Positions 7,719 to 13,338 of a stretch of 17,018 nucleotides of DNA are shown here, in pieces. Under the pieces are notes generated by a model. The model made no database searches. It saw nothing but the letters and a program-made list of their open reading frames with translations, and was not told where the DNA came from. Where the stretch lies: contig DDNC01000002.1 of the NCBI GenBank assembly GCA_002340985.1, positions 131,642 to 148,659 of the forward strand, given 5' to 3'. Every line of letters begins with the position of its first letter. Position 1 is the stretch's first letter. The position numbers and the translations under genes are program-made. This DNA comes from Firmicutes bacterium UBA2530. Lineage in GTDB: Bacteria; Bacillota; Clostridia; Tissierellales; Sedimentibacteraceae.

Positions 7719-7736
7719 AATTTGTTATAAAAACCA

Positions 7737-7765
7737 TTGACATTTTAGTTTGTTAATAATATACT
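7737..7765 (+). promoter_or_regulatory. Strong orphan sigma-A promoter
   Basis: TTGACA (7737-7742), a 17-base spacer and TATACT (7760-7765). Transcription would start near 7772. No gene begins for 200 bases; the first structure met is the long hairpin at 7811-7856. Confidence 0.7.
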
Positions 7766-7810
7766 TAATCTAACATGTTCGACAATATCTCCAAACTGTT
7801 ATATATTGAA

Positions 7811-7856
7811 ACGGAAAGAGTGCCGCTGCTATTGATTTGCAGCGGCATCTTTCCGT
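7811..7856 (+). other. Long hairpin in the leader of the TraX gene; candidate small RNA or attenuator
   Basis: An 18-bp stem with a single bulged G at 7820 is formed by 7811-7829 and 7839-7856, with the GC-rich part TGCCGCTGC/GCAGCGGCA and a 9-base loop. It lies 40 bases after the predicted start from the 7737-7765 promoter. Only TTTG follows, so it is not a textbook terminator in either direction. I match it to no known riboswitch. Confidence 0.4.
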
Positions 7857-7880
7857 TTGTATATATTCCCCGGGGAATAG

Positions 7881-7909
7881 TTGCATGAAGGTTGAACTTG
7901 CTATATAAT
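7881..7909 (+). promoter_or_regulatory. Second promoter upstream of the TraX gene
   Basis: TTGCAT (7881-7886), a 17-base spacer and TATAAT (7904-7909). The transcript would start inside or at the edge of repeat copy 2 and run into the gene at 7982. Confidence 0.6.
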
Positions 7910-7915
7910 AAACTA

Positions 7916-7970
7916 ATACTAATTTGCATTAAATATTTCCCTTGAAGCGAATTAGTATATACTGTTTTCC
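7916..7970 (-). repeat. Hairpin repeat copy 2
   Basis: Arms ATACTAATTTGC (7916-7927) and GCGAATTAGTAT (7947-7958) pair with one G-T mismatch around a 19-base loop containing TTAAA and TTCCCTTGA. The conserved flank (reverse complement GGAAAACAGTATATACT) lies on the right, so the copy is inverted relative to copies 1 and 3. It ends just before the ribosome binding site of the TraX gene and lacks the GCGGACAA palindrome. Confidence 0.8.
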
Positions 7971-7981
7971 GGAGGAATTTC

Positions 7982-8635
7982 ATGAGCTCTTTTATTTTGA
8001 AAATAATAGCACTGACTACCATGATTATTGATCATTATGGAGCGATTTTTCAAGGTGATATGACGATGTTGAGAATTATTGGACGTCTTGCTTTTCCCAT
8101 TTATTGCTTCTTGCTGGTTGAGGGATATTACCATACTGGAAATGTAAAAAAATATGCTCTCAGACTGCTTCTTTTCGCATTCATTTCTGAAATTCCGTTT
8201 GACCTTGCATTTTTCGGAAGGCTGTACTTCAGCTATCAAAATATTTTTTTCACCTTATTTATAGGCTTAACTGCAATTTATTTTCTTGACAATAAAGACG
8301 GAAGATATAATTTCAACAGTGCTGCTGTGGTTATTGCGGCATGTGTGCTGGCATCCCTGTTGTCCACCGATTACCAAGCTATTGGAATCATCTACATAAT
8401 CGCATTTTATTACGGAAGAAAATATGAAAAACTCAATAAATTTCTAACTATAGGGATTATAATGTTTATTGTAAATCTTGGTGCCGGTATGCTGCAGCAA
8501 TTTTCTCTTTTGGCTCTTCCTCTGATTTATATCTATAATGGTGAGCCGGGGCCGCGGAACAAATTTTTGCAGATAATGTTTTATGCGGCTTATCCGTTGC
8601 ACCTGATATTGTTTTATTTTTTCAAAATCATATAA
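7982..8635 (+). CDS. TraX-family membrane protein
   Basis: The 217-residue protein is almost wholly hydrophobic, with about seven or eight membrane helices. Its N terminus (LKIIALTTMIIDHYGAIF) is the hallmark of the TraX family (PF05857), followed by the conserved RIIGRLAFPIYCFLLVEGYY segment. In F-like plasmids TraX acetylates pilin; chromosomal homologues are common in Clostridia and are thought to be membrane acyltransferase-like proteins of unknown substrate. The start ATG follows GGAGG (7971-7975) by six bases. No conjugation gene is near, so a conjugal role is unlikely here. It is monocistronic, bounded by repeat copy 2 in its leader and a strong terminator. Confidence 0.88.
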   Translation: MSSFILKIIALTTMIIDHYGAIFQGDMTMLRIIGRLAFPIYCFLLVEGYYHTGNVKKYALRLLLFAFISEIPFDLAFFGRLYFSYQNIFFTLFIGLTAIYFLDNKDGRYNFNSAAVVIAACVLASLLSTDYQAIGIIYIIAFYYGRKYEKLNKFLTIGIIMFIVNLGAGMLQQFSLLALPLIYIYNGEPGPRNKFLQIMFYAAYPLHLILFYFFKII

Positions 8636-8639
8636 TATC

Positions 8640-8678
8640 ATAAAGGTTCTTTTCGCATGTGCTGAAAAGAACCTTTAT
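8640..8678 (+). terminator. Rho-independent terminator of the TraX gene
   Basis: A perfect 15-bp stem (8640-8654 with 8664-8678) with a 9-base loop; the 3' arm ends CTTTAT and is followed by TGTTTTAATTT. Confidence 0.8.
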
Positions 8679-8697
8679 ACTGTTTTAATTTAAAGGT

Positions 8698-8717
8698 GCG
8701 GACAAATAATTGTCCGC
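8698..8717. repeat. GCGGACAA palindrome (left part of repeat copy 3)
   Basis: GCGGACAA (8698-8705) and TTGTCCGC (8710-8717) flank a 4-base loop. The same core and spacing to the hairpin repeat occur at 1243-1274. Confidence 0.8.
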
Positions 8718-8723
8718 GACATA

Positions 8724-8779
8724 GGAAAAAAGTATATACTAATTCGCTTCAAGGGAACTGATTTAATGCGAATTAGTAT
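8724..8779 (+). repeat. Hairpin repeat copy 3
   Basis: The flank GGAAAAAAGTAT is followed by perfect 12-base arms ATACTAATTCGC (8736-8747) and GCGAATTAGTAT (8768-8779) around a 20-base loop (TTCAAGGGAA...TTTAAT). It is the reverse complement of copy 2 in both loop and flank order. The last base of the right arm is also the last base of the stop codon of the minus-strand gene ending at 8779. Confidence 0.8.
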
Positions 8780-9585
8780 TATGTCAGAAAATATTTCAGA
8801 GGGAATAGTGCCAACAGTAAAATTTCAAACATAAGGAGCCTTCTCTCTGATTGGTTGCTCTTAAAGCTGAAATACTCCTCAGTGATTGAATCAAGCACGT
8901 CGGTACGGCTCAGCACGGACGAATACCTGTCTACAAGCTCAAAAACATTGCTTATGGCATCAAATATCTTTCTTGTTTCAATAGTCTTGTCAAATTCGGG
9001 AGGACGGTCAAGAAGTCTTACACTTTCTACAGTCCTGAACTTAAACCTGGTGCATTGTGCAATAATTGATATGACCATTTTTGAATTCGCTCTCAACTTT
9101 CCTTTGTGCAAATAATTAATAAGCTTCTCCGCTTCGTCAAGCACAACGGTAAGCTCGGCCTCAATCTTATGAAGTTCGGTTGATTTAGCAAGCACTGTTG
9201 CGGCCATATCAGTAATAAGACGGCTGTATTCATATTCTTCGTCATCTTCGGATATTTTTACTTTGTTGTTGTCATTCACTGTGATAAAATGAGTTTCATT
9301 AAATTTTGAAATAAGCAGGTGATCGATATCAACATAAATTTTTGCAAGGTAATCAAAAAAATACTGTATTTCATGCTGATTGAAATTTACAAATGTTATG
9401 CAGCCATATCTGTATATATATACTGATTTATTTAGATCTTCGTACATAAATATTTTTTCAATTTCATGGCTTTCAATTTTAATAAATTCCTTCCAGCCAT
9501 CCTGATTAAGATTAAAATAGGATGCAATCTGCAGCAGGGGAAATTTTGTTGCTGCCTTATATGTGTTAAAAGTTATTGTATTCAT
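8779..9585 (-). CDS. RMD1/DUF155-family protein, diverged second copy
   Basis: The 268-residue protein carries the family core SVYIYRYGCITFVNF (54-68), a central helical region and a C-terminal hydrophobic segment (about 250-268) that probably anchors it in the membrane, with most of the protein in the cytoplasm. DUF155 (YagE/RMD1) is named after the yeast Rmd1 and Rmd8 proteins; no biochemical activity is known to me for bacterial members. The ATG at 9585 follows AGGTG. It starts 7 bases after the stop of a related gene, so the pair forms an operon and probably arose by tandem duplication. Its C terminus is less typical than that of the partner (the LEW part of the family tail is lost). Confidence 0.8.
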   Translation of the reverse strand: MNTITFNTYKAATKFPLLQIASYFNLNQDGWKEFIKIESHEIEKIFMYEDLNKSVYIYRYGCITFVNFNQHEIQYFFDYLAKIYVDIDHLLISKFNETHFITVNDNNKVKISEDDEEYEYSRLITDMAATVLAKSTELHKIEAELTVVLDEAEKLINYLHKGKLRANSKMVISIIAQCTRFKFRTVESVRLLDRPPEFDKTIETRKIFDAISNVFELVDRYSSVLSRTDVLDSITEEYFSFKSNQSERRLLMFEILLLALFPLKYFLT

Positions 9586-9592
9586 GGTGCAC

Positions 9593-10417
9593 CTACTTTA
9601 TAAGGTCAAGGAACATCAATACAACTTCCATAACAATCAGGACTATTACAATCCACTCCAAGAATAATCCACGCATGGACATACTTATGTCAGCAAGACC
9701 ATCAACAATGCTTTTCAATATTTCTGTCTTGCTTTTTATTACTTCATAACGGTCATTAAGCTCAAAAAACTCCGACATTTTGAAATAAAATTCTGCTGCT
9801 TCACTGTTTACCCATGTAACGTCAGGTTTGTCGAGAATCATTATGTAGGCTATTGTGTTGTATTCGTGTCTTACAATTCTTGAAGTAGTTTTTGCAAGTT
9901 CCTTATTGCCTATGTGCAGCCTTCCTTTCTCCAGGTTGTCGATTTTACTTTCTATGTTGTCAAGTATTTTTCCAAGCTGTTCCTCTATTCTTTCCAGAGC
10001 AACAGATTTTGCAATAATAATCGATACCAGTTCAGGATAGAAAAGCTCTCTTCCGGGAACCTGCACATATTTATCCGTAAAGTCCAATTCCTCTCCTTCA
10101 TTGAAGTGAAGGGCATAATCATCCTTAAACCTGTCAAAATGTTCAATGTCGATGTCAGGTTTTATTTTTTTAAGATATTTCATGAATATTTCGGTATGAT
10201 TCATTCCAGAATTAATAAACACTATGCTTCCGAAAGAAAATACCATTATTTTTTCATTTTCACCACTGTGCTCACCGAGTATTCTTTCCAGCACAGGGCC
10301 ATGAAGAATAAGAGGTTCTTCCCAAGTGTATTTTTTCTTTATACCACATTCAACAGCTATTTTGTTAAGGTCAATTTCATTCGTAACCGCATAGGTTTTG
10401 TATTGCAGATCATTCAT
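9593..10417 (-). CDS. RMD1/DUF155-family protein, typical copy
   Basis: The 274-residue protein has the DUF155 core KIMVFSFGSIVFINS (56-70) and the classic tail MRGLFLEWIVIVLIVMEVV, a single C-terminal membrane segment preceded by LEW. I chose the ATG at 10417 because GGTGA stands five bases before it; a GTG at 10426 in the same frame overlaps that ribosome binding site and has none of its own. It is the first of the two tandem DUF155 genes and lies 57 bases after the cysteine-rich gene, probably in one transcript. The two copies share the fold pattern but little sequence, so they may form a hetero-oligomer; this is inference. Confidence 0.85.
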   Translation of the reverse strand: MNDLQYKTYAVTNEIDLNKIAVECGIKKKYTWEEPLILHGPVLERILGEHSGENEKIMVFSFGSIVFINSGMNHTEIFMKYLKKIKPDIDIEHFDRFKDDYALHFNEGEELDFTDKYVQVPGRELFYPELVSIIIAKSVALERIEEQLGKILDNIESKIDNLEKGRLHIGNKELAKTTSRIVRHEYNTIAYIMILDKPDVTWVNSEAAEFYFKMSEFFELNDRYEVIKSKTEILKSIVDGLADISMSMRGLFLEWIVIVLIVMEVVLMFLDLIK

Positions 10418-10474
10418 ATTATTCACCGCTATTCTTTAAGTGTATATAACCGAAAACATCCGAATTAATGTTAT

Positions 10475-10735
10475 CTACCAATCGCTTCCTTTTTTTATTA
10501 CCTCTTTCATTTTGGACATTATTCTCTCATAGCTTCCGGGAGAGTGGGGAACAAGACAGTTGGAGCAATCTTTTATTCCATGATTTTTGATATAATTTCC
10601 TCCGCATTCATCCTTCAGCATATAAAGCGGGCAATAGCAAAAAAGGCAGTTGAAGCTTTCTTTATCCGATATTTTGTGGCAAGGGAAATACTCGCATTTA
10701 CTATTTTGAAAAAATTTATAATTTTCTGAACTCAA
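10475..10735 (-). CDS. Cysteine-rich small domain protein (PF04071)
   Basis: The 86-residue protein has eight cysteines (14, 19, 30, 33, 35, 44, 57, 60), in the pattern of the cysteine-rich small domain: CEYFPCH, NCLFCYCPLY, CGGN and DCSNCLVPH. These probably bind zinc or an iron-sulfur cluster. Family members often stand near or fused to cobalamin-synthesis genes, but none is visible here. The start is TTG at 10735, supported by GGAG seven bases upstream; no in-frame ATG lies early in the protein. It leads the minus-strand operon with the two DUF155 genes and has its own promoter. Confidence 0.9.
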   Translation of the reverse strand: MSSENYKFFQNSKCEYFPCHKISDKESFNCLFCYCPLYMLKDECGGNYIKNHGIKDCSNCLVPHSPGSYERIMSKMKEVIKKGSDW

Positions 10736-10760
10736 TTTATTTCTCCTTGTTTTTTTAGGT

Positions 10761-10789
10761 ATTATACCACAAATATCATCAATTTACAA
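10761..10789 (-). promoter_or_regulatory. Promoter of the cysteine-rich/DUF155 operon
   Basis: On the minus strand, TTGTAA (10789-10784), a 17-base spacer and TATAAT (10766-10761), 25 bases before the start codon. Confidence 0.7.
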
Positions 10790-10833
10790 TTGCTGTGCAA
10801 AAATATGTATAACGATATAAGAATATTGAACTG

Positions 10834-10861
10834 TTGATACTGATGAAAAGTATGGTATAAT
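10834..10861 (+). promoter_or_regulatory. Promoter of the carbonic anhydrase gene
   Basis: TTGATA (10834-10839), a 16-base spacer and TATAAT (10856-10861). Its -10 box overlaps an upstream in-frame ATG at 10860, which rules that ATG out as the start. Confidence 0.7.
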
Positions 10862-10889
10862 GAATTATTACAAAATTTGTGAGGTTTTT

Positions 10890-11438
10890 ATGATTAAAGA
10901 ATTTGAAGGCAAATTGCCCATAATCAGTGAAAAGGCATATATTGCTGAAGGCGCTCAACTTGTGGGAAATGTAGTGATGGAAGAATATAGCAGCGTGTGG
11001 CACAATGCAGTTGCGAGGGCAGATATAAACACTATCAGAATCGGAAAATATACTAATATTCAGGATAACGCGGTATTGCATGTAGAGGACAGCCTGCCTA
11101 CGCACATAGGTGACTATGTCGTAGTGGGACATGGAGCAATTCTGCACGGCTGTAAAATTGAAGACCATTGCCTCATAGGAATGGGAGCTATTGTTTTAAA
11201 TGGTGCTGTAATAGGCAGGGGCAGTGTGGTGGCGGCAGGTGCCTTGGTTAGAGAAAATGACGTAATTCCACCGTTTTCACTTGTTGTGGGAATGCCGGGG
11301 AAAGTAATAAAGCAGCTTCCGGAAAATACGGACCGCATTCATGCTCAGGCTGTGAAATATAAAACGCTGTGGACAGAGAGATACGGCTATCTTCCTGATG
11401 CCGGAGGAGAGGTCTATAACGGAGAGGAAATAGTATAA
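10890..11438 (+). CDS. Gamma-class carbonic anhydrase family protein (left-handed beta-helix)
   Basis: The 182-residue protein is built of hexapeptide repeats (about 12-130) that form a left-handed beta-helix trimer. The three zinc/iron-ligand histidines of the gamma class are present: His64 (VLHVED), His81 and His86 (GHGAILHGC), with Arg43/Asp45 and Gln58 matching conserved active-site positions. It lacks the acidic loop of the archaeal Cam enzyme, like the YrdA/PaaY/CaiE branch, so activity in CO2 hydration is possible but unproven. The start at 10890 follows GTGAGG by five bases. It is a single gene between its own promoter and a bidirectional terminator. Confidence 0.9.
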   Translation: MIKEFEGKLPIISEKAYIAEGAQLVGNVVMEEYSSVWHNAVARADINTIRIGKYTNIQDNAVLHVEDSLPTHIGDYVVVGHGAILHGCKIEDHCLIGMGAIVLNGAVIGRGSVVAAGALVRENDVIPPFSLVVGMPGKVIKQLPENTDRIHAQAVKYKTLWTERYGYLPDAGGEVYNGEEIV

Positions 11439-11479
11439 TTTAACCCCCTGAATGAAGAAAATTCAGGGGGTTAAATTTT
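11437..11479. terminator. Bidirectional rho-independent terminator
   Basis: A perfect 17-bp stem, 11437-11453 with 11461-11477, contains CCCCCTGAAT/ATTCAGGGGG around a 7-base loop with flanking A/T tracts. It serves the convergent carbonic anhydrase and thioredoxin genes. Confidence 0.92.
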
Positions 11480-11483
11480 GGGA

Positions 11484-11792
11484 TTATGCAAGCATTTTTA
11501 AGATTGATGATTTAGGCTTTACCCCAACCATGGTTTTAATAATTTTTCCTTCCTTCATAACAGCTAGTGTTGGTATACTCATTATATTGAAAGCTGATGC
11601 AAGCTCAGGCTGTTCATCTATATTAACTTTACACACCTTAACATCCGGTACTTCTTTTGCGATTTCTTCCACTACAGGAGAAATCATTTTGCACGGCATG
11701 CACCATGTTGCCCAGAAATCCAAAAGTACAGGCTTATCGGATTTTAAAACCTCCTGCTCAAAATTTGATTTTGTTATTTTAATTGAATTCAT
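11484..11792 (-). CDS. trxA: Thioredoxin
   Basis: The 102-residue protein is a complete thioredoxin: buried Asp25, active-site WCMPC with Cys31 and Cys34, and the cis-proline loop SIPT near residue 73-76. It reduces disulfides in the cytoplasm. The active site has Met in place of the usual Gly (WCGPC), a change seen in some clostridial thioredoxins that would be expected to shift redox potential or partner choice. The ATG at 11792 follows AAGGAG. It is monocistronic; no thioredoxin reductase gene is adjacent. Confidence 0.93.
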   Translation of the reverse strand: MNSIKITKSNFEQEVLKSDKPVLLDFWATWCMPCKMISPVVEEIAKEVPDVKVCKVNIDEQPELASAFNIMSIPTLAVMKEGKIIKTMVGVKPKSSILKMLA

Positions 11793-11813
11793 ATTTTTCG
11801 CTCCTTATTTTTT

Positions 11814-11841
11814 ATTATAACTTAATTATAATATTTCAAAA
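11814..11841 (-). promoter_or_regulatory. Candidate trxA promoter
   Basis: On the minus strand, TTTTGA (11841-11836), a 16-base spacer and TATAAT (11819-11814). The -35 box is poor and the region AT-rich. Confidence 0.35.
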
Positions 11842-11851
11842 TTAAAAAACA

Positions 11852-11864
11852 GTGACTCAGTCAC
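11852..11864. promoter_or_regulatory. Operator-like palindrome between trxA and the acidic protein gene
   Basis: GTGACTCAGTCAC is a perfect palindrome with 6-base arms about a central C. It sits in the shared upstream region of two divergent genes, just upstream of the candidate trxA -35 box. I match it to no regulator. Confidence 0.3.
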
Positions 11865-11930
11865 ATCAAATAGTAATAATTGAAAATTTATCCGGCAATA
11901 CTAATTGCAGTAACTAATAAGGAGAATGAA

Positions 11931-12227
11931 ATGAGGGAATTATTTTTAAAAACCAAGCATGGGCTTCAGCCTATAAGTGAAGAGGAAGCCTCAAAGTACA
12001 ATTTAAAAGAAGGGAGGATATCGCCGTTCAGCAGATATTGGGTTGTTGACAAGAACGGAAGCACGGGAATCAATGATCCTTCCGATGACACATCAAGCCC
12101 GGGACCGGATGAAATTCCTGAAGGAGAAGGTCTTGATAACGACCAGATACAGGAATTTCCTGAAACACACGCAATAATGTCGCAGTCTGAAATAATTGAC
12201 TTTTCACATGGCACCGATTCGGAATAA
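11931..12227 (+). CDS. Small acidic protein of unknown function
   Basis: The 98-residue protein is not one I recognise. Residues 1-45 look foldable (MRELFLKTKHGLQPISEEEA and SPFSRYWVVDKNG). Residues 46-98 are rich in Asp, Glu, Pro, Ser and Gly (PSDDTSSPGPDEIPEGEG) and are probably disordered. There is no signal peptide, membrane segment or cysteine. The ATG at 11931 follows AAGGAG by six bases; a longer frame from a TTG at 11880 has no ribosome binding site. Codon use resembles its neighbours. It lies divergent from trxA and upstream of the CtlX-type gene, which has its own promoter, so its role cannot be inferred from context. Confidence 0.7.
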   Translation: MRELFLKTKHGLQPISEEEASKYNLKEGRISPFSRYWVVDKNGSTGINDPSDDTSSPGPDEIPEGEGLDNDQIQEFPETHAIMSQSEIIDFSHGTDSE

Positions 12228-12253
12228 AAGTTGATATTTGGATTATATTCCTG

Positions 12254-12282
12254 TTGACAATTGACTGTCTAAAGTTTATATT
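12254..12282 (+). promoter_or_regulatory. Promoter of the CtlX-type gene
   Basis: TTGACA (12254-12259), a 17-base spacer and TATATT (12277-12282), about 55 bases before the ATG at 12341. Confidence 0.75.
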
Positions 12283-12340
12283 GTACATGCATCTATGTAA
12301 AGGGGTAGTCCCTACTATACTATTATTATCAGAGGTAATT

Positions 12341-13270
12341 ATGTACAAGCACACAACAAATGAAGTTGTTATGGTACAGCCGGTGATGTTTATGTACAAT
12401 GCTGAGACAGCTGTAAATAACAAATATCAGAATACAAGCGATGAAAACAGCAATAAAATTCAGGAAAGAGCATTGAGGGAATTCAATGAGCTTGTAAATA
12501 AACTGAATATCAAAGGAGTCAATGTCAATGTTTTAAAGGATAATTTAAGCAGCTCCACACCTGACAGCATTTTTCCAAACAATTGGTTCAGCACTCATGA
12601 AGGCGGACATCTGGTGTTTTATCCCATGTATGCCAGAAACAGAAGAGAAGAAGTTGAAAAGTTCAAGCATGAAATAACTGAAATGATGAAGAGGAAACAG
12701 ATAAAAGAGGGAAGAGGTCTTAAAATTTACGATTATCTCTCATTTGAATATACGGATAAGTTTTTGGAAGGCACAGGCTCCATGGTTATAGACAGAAAGA
12801 ACAGAACAGCATACTGTTCCTTATCACCGAGAGCTGATAAGGATTTATTTCTTAGATTTTGTGAAGACACAAATCATAAGCCGGTCTATTTTGGCGCATA
12901 TCAGGATGGTGTTCCGATATATCATACAAATGTAATGATGGGAATAGGTGAGAAAAATGCCATAGTGTGCCTTGAAGCTATAAGTGAGCCAGACAGGGAA
13001 AGGGTAGTGAATGAGCTTAATGGTGCCGGTAAAAATATTATCGAAATATCATTGGACCAGGTGAAGAAATTTCTTGGAAATACACTGGAGCTTAGAGGCG
13101 GAGACGGCAAAAATTTTATTGTAATGTCTGATAGTGCATATAATTCATTAACTGAGCATCAGAAGGAACAGATTTTAGAAAGTACTGAAATACTGCATTC
13201 CAATATAGAAACCATAGAGTTTTACGGTGGCGGTTCGGTGAGATGCATGCTTGCAGAAATATTTATTTAG
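12341..13270 (+). CDS. ctlX: Arginine deiminase-related hydrolase, CtlX (citrulline utilization) type
   Basis: The 309-residue protein matches the guanidino-modifying (amidinotransferase/arginine deiminase) fold of the CtlX group: MVQPVMFMYNAETAVNN near the start, FPNNWFSTHEGG (78-89), YPMYARNRR (94-102), catalytic His195 in YHTNVMMGIG and the C-terminal nucleophile Cys302 in GGGSVRCMLAE. The group is annotated as citrulline utilization hydrolases, acting on ureido/guanidino compounds through a Cys thiouronium intermediate. The ATG at 12341 follows AGAGGT; a frame open further upstream would begin within the promoter and is rejected. It is monocistronic, ending at a strong bidirectional terminator. 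No arginine or ornithine gene is adjacent, so the exact substrate stays open. Confidence 0.78.
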   Translation: MYKHTTNEVVMVQPVMFMYNAETAVNNKYQNTSDENSNKIQERALREFNELVNKLNIKGVNVNVLKDNLSSSTPDSIFPNNWFSTHEGGHLVFYPMYARNRREEVEKFKHEITEMMKRKQIKEGRGLKIYDYLSFEYTDKFLEGTGSMVIDRKNRTAYCSLSPRADKDLFLRFCEDTNHKPVYFGAYQDGVPIYHTNVMMGIGEKNAIVCLEAISEPDRERVVNELNGAGKNIIEISLDQVKKFLGNTLELRGGDGKNFIVMSDSAYNSLTEHQKEQILESTEILHSNIETIEFYGGGSVRCMLAEIFI

Positions 13271-13276
13271 TATGAC

Positions 13277-13320
13277 ATGACCCCGTTTTTTCGATTGAAA
13301 GGAAGAAAAAACGGGGTCAT
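13277..13320. terminator. Bidirectional rho-independent terminator
   Basis: A perfect 16-bp stem, ATGACCCCGTTTTTTC (13277-13292) with its complement at 13305-13320, and a 12-base loop. It serves the convergent CtlX-type and diguanylate cyclase genes. Confidence 0.9.
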
Positions 13321-13338
13321 TTTAAGCTTTAGCAGCTG

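Noticed and set aside
7775..7888. 37-codon open frame on the plus strand beginning MFDNISKLLYIETER, across the long hairpin
   Set aside because: It has no ribosome binding site and the hairpin within it explains the sequence better. It could only be a leaderless peptide from the 7737-7765 promoter, which I cannot support.
7982..8635. TraX as a sign of a conjugative element
   Set aside because: No relaxase, type IV secretion, integrase or attachment site is nearby, and chromosomal TraX homologues are common in Clostridia.
10715..10735. CodY-box-like AATTTTCTGAA at the start of the cysteine-rich gene
   Set aside because: Only about 11 of 15 positions match, it lies in coding sequence, and the region is AT-rich.
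10860..10889. Earlier ATG start for the carbonic anhydrase
   Set aside because: It overlaps the -10 box of the promoter and has no ribosome binding site, while the ATG at 10890 has GTGAGG.
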